A DNA stretch of 64,000 bases from Adineta steineri (taxonomy: Eukaryota; Rotifera; Eurotatoria; Adinetida; Adinetidae), in contig CAJNOI010000031.1 in assembly GCA_905250115.1 (NCBI GenBank), positions 219,278 to 283,277 on the forward strand. Reading direction: 5' to 3'. The notes below the pieces were generated by a model. It had not been told where the DNA came from. It ran no database searches and worked only from the letters and a program-made list of their open reading frames with translations. A program made the position numbers and the translations under genes. Every line of letters starts with the position of its first letter. Positions within the stretch are counted from its first letter, which is position 1. Positions 58,026-64,000 of the stretch are shown one piece after another.

Positions 58026-58737
58026 GATCTGAAACCGAGATCCGGACCTCTTGTTTAAATAATCTTAGTTTGCATTTGATAAAAATGCTTAGAATTATTT
58101 TTTTTTAATATAGTTTCATCATCTTTTTGTTTATATAGTTTTTATAAAATTCTTACAAGATTTGTTTTTTATGTGTGTAAATAGAATACGAAAGAAATAA
58201 ACAGAGAAATAGATCGCAAAAGAAACAAAGATGACAACATTAACAACAACAACAACAAAAACTACACTCAATAAAATATTGTCTGCTATTTCTCTTTTTT
58301 TATATCTTTCAATCTATACACACATACAAATAGACGCACACGCACAAGAAGAAGAAAAAAAAATGAATCTGAACTCACAAATCTCTTTTTTTTCTATCGT
58401 CCAAGATCGACAGAAGAAAAAGAAAAAACAAACACAAATGACGATGATACGTACATATACATAAATAGATAGATTGAATAAGGAGGAAAAGTGCACAAAA
58501 CAAAAAAAAAGAAAGAAAACGAAAGAAGAAAAAATAAAGAAATACCATGTTCGAACATGCGCACGTACACAGAGATCATCAACGAATGTTCTTCTCGGTT
58601 AATAGAAAAAATTTATTTGATTTATCTTATTTAAGTCTATTAATATATGTATATATATATAAATATATGTGTGTGTGTGTGTGTATACGATTTTGAAACG
58701 ACACCTGAGTTGAGAAGACGTATGAAAAATAAATTTT
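58026..58737. other. intergenic, low-complexity
   Basis: RDH13 upstream DNA and PPP4R3 3' flank, purine-rich with a (gt)n run at 58668-58685. The ORFs at 58231-58582 are repeat-driven and contradict each other on the two strands. Confidence 0.5.
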
Positions 58738-61700
58738 TCACATTGTTGTTTGATCATTACTACGTTTAAATACTTTAGTTTGTTCATTAGTATCGTTTGA
58801 TAAAGTTATATTATCATCATTCGATATTAATGAAGAAGATTGTTCATCACCACCAATATCTTCTCCAATTTTACGTTTACGTGTTGATGAATATGAATCA
58901 CTGTTACTACTATTTTCATTTAATTGAATAGATTTTAAATTTACATCATGATCTATTTCCGTTTGTTCTTCTTCTTCCTCTTCTTCGTCTTCGTCTTCGT
59001 GTTCTTCATCGTTTTCATCATCATTATATTGATCGGCAATACTCGATAAACCAGGACTCTAGATAATTAATAGACATAAATAGATAAAAGAGAGTGAAAT
59101 ATTTCTTTTTTTTATTTACCATAGCATATGTAGATGTGGATTCAGTTGGTGTCATTGGTCGAGGTATTGATGAAGTCGGAGAACCATTTGTTGCCAATGG
59201 TGGTATATCAATTCGAAGTGTTGTTGAATCATTTTCCGCACTAGCAGATGATGATGGAGATAACTGACCAACAGAAGATATAGGTGAACGTCGAATATGA
59301 ATACTGATTACAGGTTTATTATACTGTGAACGTAATGATGTTGAAGCTGTTTCGGTCGATGTCGTTGGTAATTCATCATCATCATTATCTAATAGAAGAT
59401 GATGTGATCGAATTGGTTCATTGGTTGAAATTGCACTACTAGTTCCACTTGTTTCTGGTTGACTGTCTTCATCATCCGAGCCACCATTAAATAATGTACC
59501 ATGATTAAGTGATGATATTCGATTTTCATCACCATCATCATTAAACCAATTTTCTTCATCAGCATCAAGCTCTCGATCATCTTTTCGAAGACGTTGTGAG
59601 GGATGAGTATGTTGAATAGGTAATAAATGATTATTATTTAGATTGTCGTGTAAACGTGAAGTGCCTATCGATGAACTAAAATAATAGAAAAATATTTATA
59701 TGAATTTTTGTTATACATCTAGACATGACCCAAACCCAAACTCAAATTCAAACTCGACCTCAAACTCAAACAGTTTGGGTTTGGGTCATGTCTATATACA
59801 TCAGAGATCGTCAGAGGGCAAGGTAACCCTGCCCCAGGGTGGCATGACAAAATTTATTTGCCGTTTTGCAGGGCAGGTCAAGAGGTAAAATATGATGCGA
59901 TTATTATAACTTACGTATCGTGAAGCATTCGTTCTCTTCTATCTCGATGAGCATCATATCGTAATTTTAAATCGTGAAATGTTTTTACATAAGATATTGA
60001 TTCAAATTCTGAATAGAAGTTTTCAACAAAATAATTGATTAAAGTTTTTATATCTTCCTAAAAATGCAAAAGAAGATTTTTGTTTTTGTTTTCAGGAAAA
60101 AAATAATTCATTGTTTTTACTTGTCGAATAAATTCAAACAATTCAATTAAAGCTGAATTTAATAAATTATAACGTCGTTTATTTGCTTTGAATGTATCAA
60201 CAATTGGTGCAAATAAATTATTGCGAACGATGGTTATATTATACTGTTCATCTTTAAGAGCAAGAATTTTTCGCAAAAATCGAAGAGCACCTAGAAAAAA
60301 CAGAAATTCTTATTTTATTCAAAATAAAATTTTTTTTAAACATACTAAGTTGAAGATATTGATGTTTAGATTTTAATAATACAAGTACACGTCGTAATAA
60401 ATCTTTTTTATTAAGAAAATTTCTCATATGATATGTATGATGTTCAACACAAAATGTAACAAAATCAAGAATTAAATTTTGTAATTGAGCTAAATGAAAA
60501 TCATCTCGTATTAATTTTAAATCAGACGTATTGGCCATAAGTGGAGCAAGTAATACAGACATAGAACGAAAATAAAAAAATGATAAAAATTCCGTTTTTT
60601 CACTTATTGATACAGCCATCATATTTTCAGGATCAATTAATAATTTAAGATAATTCATTAAATTAAGTGCACCACTTAGTTCTAAAGAAAAAATTTCGAT
60701 TTTATTTTATTTTTTGTTTTCGAAAAACAAAAATACCTGGATCTGGATCACTTTGAATTTCATTTATAACAAGATTGAGAAGTAATTCATCATCATCTTG
60801 AGTTGATTGAGTTTCTTGTAACATATATTCACGTACTGTTGATGGATTACATTCAACTATAGAAGCAAATACATCTAATGCAGCTTGTTTTGTTGTTGTA
60901 TCATCAAGACTCTATTGATTTTATTGGAAATGTACGGTTATTTGTTTAGAAATAGTTTGATAACTTACAAGCATTACTTGAATTACATTTAGAATACCAT
61001 GAGTAGCAAGTGCCTAGAAAATTAACAAAGTCATTTGTAAGATTTTACTTATGATTATCTATTTCAATATGATAGAAAATATTAGTTTATTATATTTGCT
61101 CTTTGATATATTGTTATGACAGAGAGTCAAACAAAGAGGATGTCTGTTTTCCCATCCTATGTAATTATTTAATAGAAGCTCATCAAAAGTATCAATAAAT
61201 ATGACATTTGACAAAAGGTTGAGGTCAAACAAATACGAATGTTGCAACTTTTGAGAATAATTTATTGAAAACTTTCATTGCAAGAAATAGAAACTGTATG
61301 TTCCTATACATTCAAAATACTTCAAGATGTCTAATTTTTTTTAAGAAATAGTTTTCCTTCGAAATAAAAGTTTAAATTCTCTTGAACAATCAAGTTTTGT
61401 CCCAATCGATAAGTTGTTTGTTATCGTTATAGATGAAATAAAGGGTAATTTTTCGAGTCTATAAGAGATTTTTTGCATTATAAAATTATCACGAGAAAAA
61501 CTTGTATCTAATAGAATGAGTTCTCTATTCCGTAATTAAATTATACTTACTTGAAAAAAATTATCTCTATTTTGTTGTTGTAATGTTTGTGAAAAAACAC
61601 AAAATTCTTTAAGAAACAACATAAGATCTTTACGTTTGTCATCTGATAAATTTTCATCTTTTAATGTTGAAAATAACTGACTAAGGAATTTTGGATCTTC

Positions 61701-63017
61701 CTAAACAATAAAAAGATGATAAATATTTTACGAAATAAAATTCTTTTCATTTCTTACGTATAATAATGTAACAATATCAACTTTATTAAAAAATAAAAAA
61801 CTATTCATTGTTGATAATAAATTTTCTTCGAATAAACTTGGTGCTGGTAGAATTGCATCTTGTATATATTGTACACGATATGTTTGATGAATTTTCGATA
61901 ATAATTCTGGATTAGCAATTGGTATAACTTCTTTAAATGTTGCTTTTGTATCTAAAAATTCTCGATAATTTTTTTTCTCAGTATAATTTAATTGTGAATC
62001 ATATTCTAAACATCCGATAATATCCAAAATAAATTCTTCACTAAATAATAATTCAAATAAACTTGATTTATTTAAATAAAATATTGAGCGAATTATTTCA
62101 TATAATTGATGTAATGATTCGATATTTTCTAAATCTTCACATATATGAAATAGATCAATTAATTTTCGAATATAATTTCCAGATTCAATTGCACGTGCTA
62201 ATAAATCACGACGTGATGCATCACGAACTTTATCGGGACTGAATAAATCACAAATATCACGTAAATGTATTAGATCAACTGGTGGTAAATTTATTATTGT
62301 AGAAAGATAATTTTCATTGGATTCACCAGCACATTCATCATCAGATTCATATATTGATGAACCATTTGATTCAGATGTTATATTATTTGGATTATTTAAA
62401 AATGATGAAGAATCTTTACCTTGAACCTTAAGAAAAAATCAATCACATTCAATTAAGATCAGATATATTTCAAATAGAAGTTAATTTCATGTAATTACAT
62501 GAAATATCTTTTCTTTCGAAAATTTCATTCATATTTTTTAATTGTCGTTCTACAAAACTTATTCTATGAACTTTTATATGATAAAACAAAAACTGGTATA
62601 CATTTGCTCTATTCAGTTTTATGTTCTTACATCGCAAATATTATCCCATATATCATCACAACCAGCTTTTTCTTGAAAACTTAATGCTAAATCATATTTT
62701 TCTCCTTCTGACCAAACAATTAATGTTTCCTAGAACAAAGAAAAAGACACATTGTAAAAATCAATTTCATCTTTTCGTTTTTAAATTACTTGTTGTTTTT
62801 GGTATTTAGTGTTTAAAAGAATTTTTGAATCAAGCAAGGTCGAACCATCTACTTCTGATTTAACAATAATTGCATGATTTGTATTAGGTGCTGTAGGAGA
62901 TGTACACGTTACAAAACCGGTACCACGATCATCCCATTGACGTTCTTCATTTAATGTATAAAGTTTAACGCGTGATCGATTATTAGGTGGTAATGTTGTT
63001 GTCGAAGGACTTATCAT
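58738..63017 (-). CDS. PPP4R3: protein phosphatase 4 regulatory subunit 3 (SMEK)
   Basis: Eleven exons: 62790-63017, 62631-62729, 61758-62426, 61551-61700, 60969-61013, 60737-60911, 60346-60681, 60121-60290, 59915-60057, 59120-59675 and 58738-59058. They give 963 aa. SMEK targets the PP4 phosphatase to substrates in the nucleus and at centrosomes. The N-terminus is the EVH1-like domain ([20 protein letters not shown] ... DIWDNICD). The central SMK-1/armadillo region follows ([99 protein letters not shown]). The tail is low complexity with a Glu-rich run and basic TRKRKIGED, a likely nuclear signal. One intron (59676-59914) carries a micro-transposon. It is somewhat longer than vertebrate SMEK1. 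Confidence 0.95.
59712..59802. mobile_element. 75-bp micro-MITE with 23-bp perfect inverted ends and 8-bp target duplication
   Basis: The element 59720-59794 begins tagacatgacccaaaccc and ends with its exact reverse complement (gggtttgggtcatgtcta). The arms match for about 23 bp, leaving a loop of about 29 bp of a (c)tcaaa(t/c)-like simple repeat. Identical octamers tatacatc flank it (59712-59719 and 59795-59802). A perfect duplication plus perfect arms indicates a recent insertion of a hAT-type non-autonomous element into an intron of PPP4R3. Confidence 0.9.
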
Positions 63018-64000
63018 CGATTTAAGATTGTTCAGATTTAAAAATATAATTTGTCTAAAATAAAATCAATTTTTCTTTCAATTTATTTCAATTAATATAA
63101 AATAAAAATCGCTGGCATCTGTCACAAACTGTTTGAATAGAGAGAGAAAGATAGAAAAAGAACGAGAACGAACAAACAATAATAATAACAACAAGAGTAC
63201 TATTACATCTAAACCAATCAAATAGAATGATTTGACCCTTTTATATATAGGTTTTTTTGATCATACTTTAAAATATTACTTTTTTATATCATTTTCTCAA
63301 TATTTAAATAAAATAAATTGTTATTTAGATATTGAATAATAGGTGGCGCTATTAACAAATTCAACTGATATCATACCGTAAAATTAAAATTCGTCGTTTC
63401 CTCTTCTTGCTTCATTTCGAACTCATACAAGAATGAGTGTTATGATAAATGTATGTTTATTGTTTTTCTATCGAAAAATATTCAATAGTCTTATAGAAAA
63501 ATTATTTCTATACGTTCCGGAAGTTAAGTTTTTGATATCTTATAGAGTTTTTCTTGATTTATGATGAATCAACTTATTTGAGCAGTTTAATAATGAGACT
63601 ACATGTGATGAAATGAACCAAAATTCGATAGTAATATGACACAAGTAAATCAAAATATAGATTTTCTGAAAGAGAAGTATTCTATTTAGCATTAGTCCTG
63701 AAAGGTCAACTATAAGCTTATAGATTCACTTTTCAAGTATAGTGATTAGACTACTGAGATATTATTAAAGAAGAGATAAAACGATATCATGTCAGGTATA
63801 TTATACAGTCAAAGTCAGACAGAAATATTTATTAAATTCATGGTTTCATATAGACGGAAAAATGTTTACAATAAAAAAACAGAATTAGAATGAATAAAAC
63901 TTCTCAACACATTGATCGTCGAACTGATTCATGTAGATTGTTTGATCCAAACTAAATGAATTAAAAAATAAATAAACTATCAAATAAGAAATCTTCAGAC
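63018..64000. other. upstream of PPP4R3, nothing recognised
   Basis: AT-rich DNA with the PPP4R3 promoter at its left end. No credible ORF, RNA gene or repeat seen up to the window edge. Confidence 0.5.

Noticed and set aside
1-64000. CRISPR arrays, operons, ribosome binding sites, rRNA genes
   Set aside because: The window is eukaryotic nuclear DNA; no regularly spaced repeat-spacer array or rRNA-like sequence was seen.

Overview
The window looks like bdelloid rotifer nuclear DNA, with Rotaria or Adineta-type gene content. The evidence is: strongly AT-rich sequence; many GT-AG introns of about 45-80 nt; animal-specific genes (PEN-2, TIM14, FBXO33, PPP4R3, RAB10, intermediate filament); lineage-typical orphan rhodopsin-like receptors, F-box/LRR genes and an intronless ADP-ribosyltransferase-TPR gene; and TG-rich tracts resembling the bdelloid telomere repeat TGTGGG. 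The species assignment is inference. All gene models were built by hand from splice signals and phase. Where a total length is given, the exons sum to a multiple of three.

Layout. 1-5 kb, minus strand: the start of a type II membrane protein, a Rab GTPase, TIM14/DNAJC19 and PEN-2. 5.4-6.8 kb: a 1.3 kb hAT-like element with a perfect 8-bp target duplication. 7.3-10.5 kb: a 1059-codon ART-TPR gene ending at a premature-looking TAA. 11-13 kb: an F-box gene. 14-20.9 kb: a decay zone with a broken LDLa/7TM-like gene, a fragment of a paralogue beside a pyrimidine microsatellite and a 10-N gap, a long hairpin, and two damaged GPCR copies. 21.5-24.8 kb: an intact GPCR, a metallophosphoesterase fragment and class I aldolase. 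25.3-28.3 kb: an M13 (neprilysin-like) protein whose zinc-site residues are all replaced. 28.5-34.7 kb: a DUF4062-NACHT protein; its one large intron carries, on the opposite strand, a complete intermediate filament gene, which itself carries a small transposon in an intron. 36.3 kb: a 69-aa predicted myristoylated protein. 39.4-44 kb: FBXO33 (with a transposon in its last intron) and a TJAP1/BEGAIN-like gene. 45.8-48.2 kb: another GPCR and RAB10. 48.9-50.9 kb: DLST. 52.9 kb: a single-pass membrane protein. 54.4-58 kb: PIGZ and an RDH13-like SDR lacking the catalytic lysine. 58.7-63 kb: PPP4R3, with a 75-bp micro-transposon in an intron.

The genes do not form one pathway. The recurring themes are pseudo-enzymes (M13, SDR, MPPED fragment), in-frame TAA codons where glutamine is expected (two loci), small hAT-type elements sitting inside introns, and a dispersed family of TG-rich foldbacks that mostly begin with TCTTGAG.
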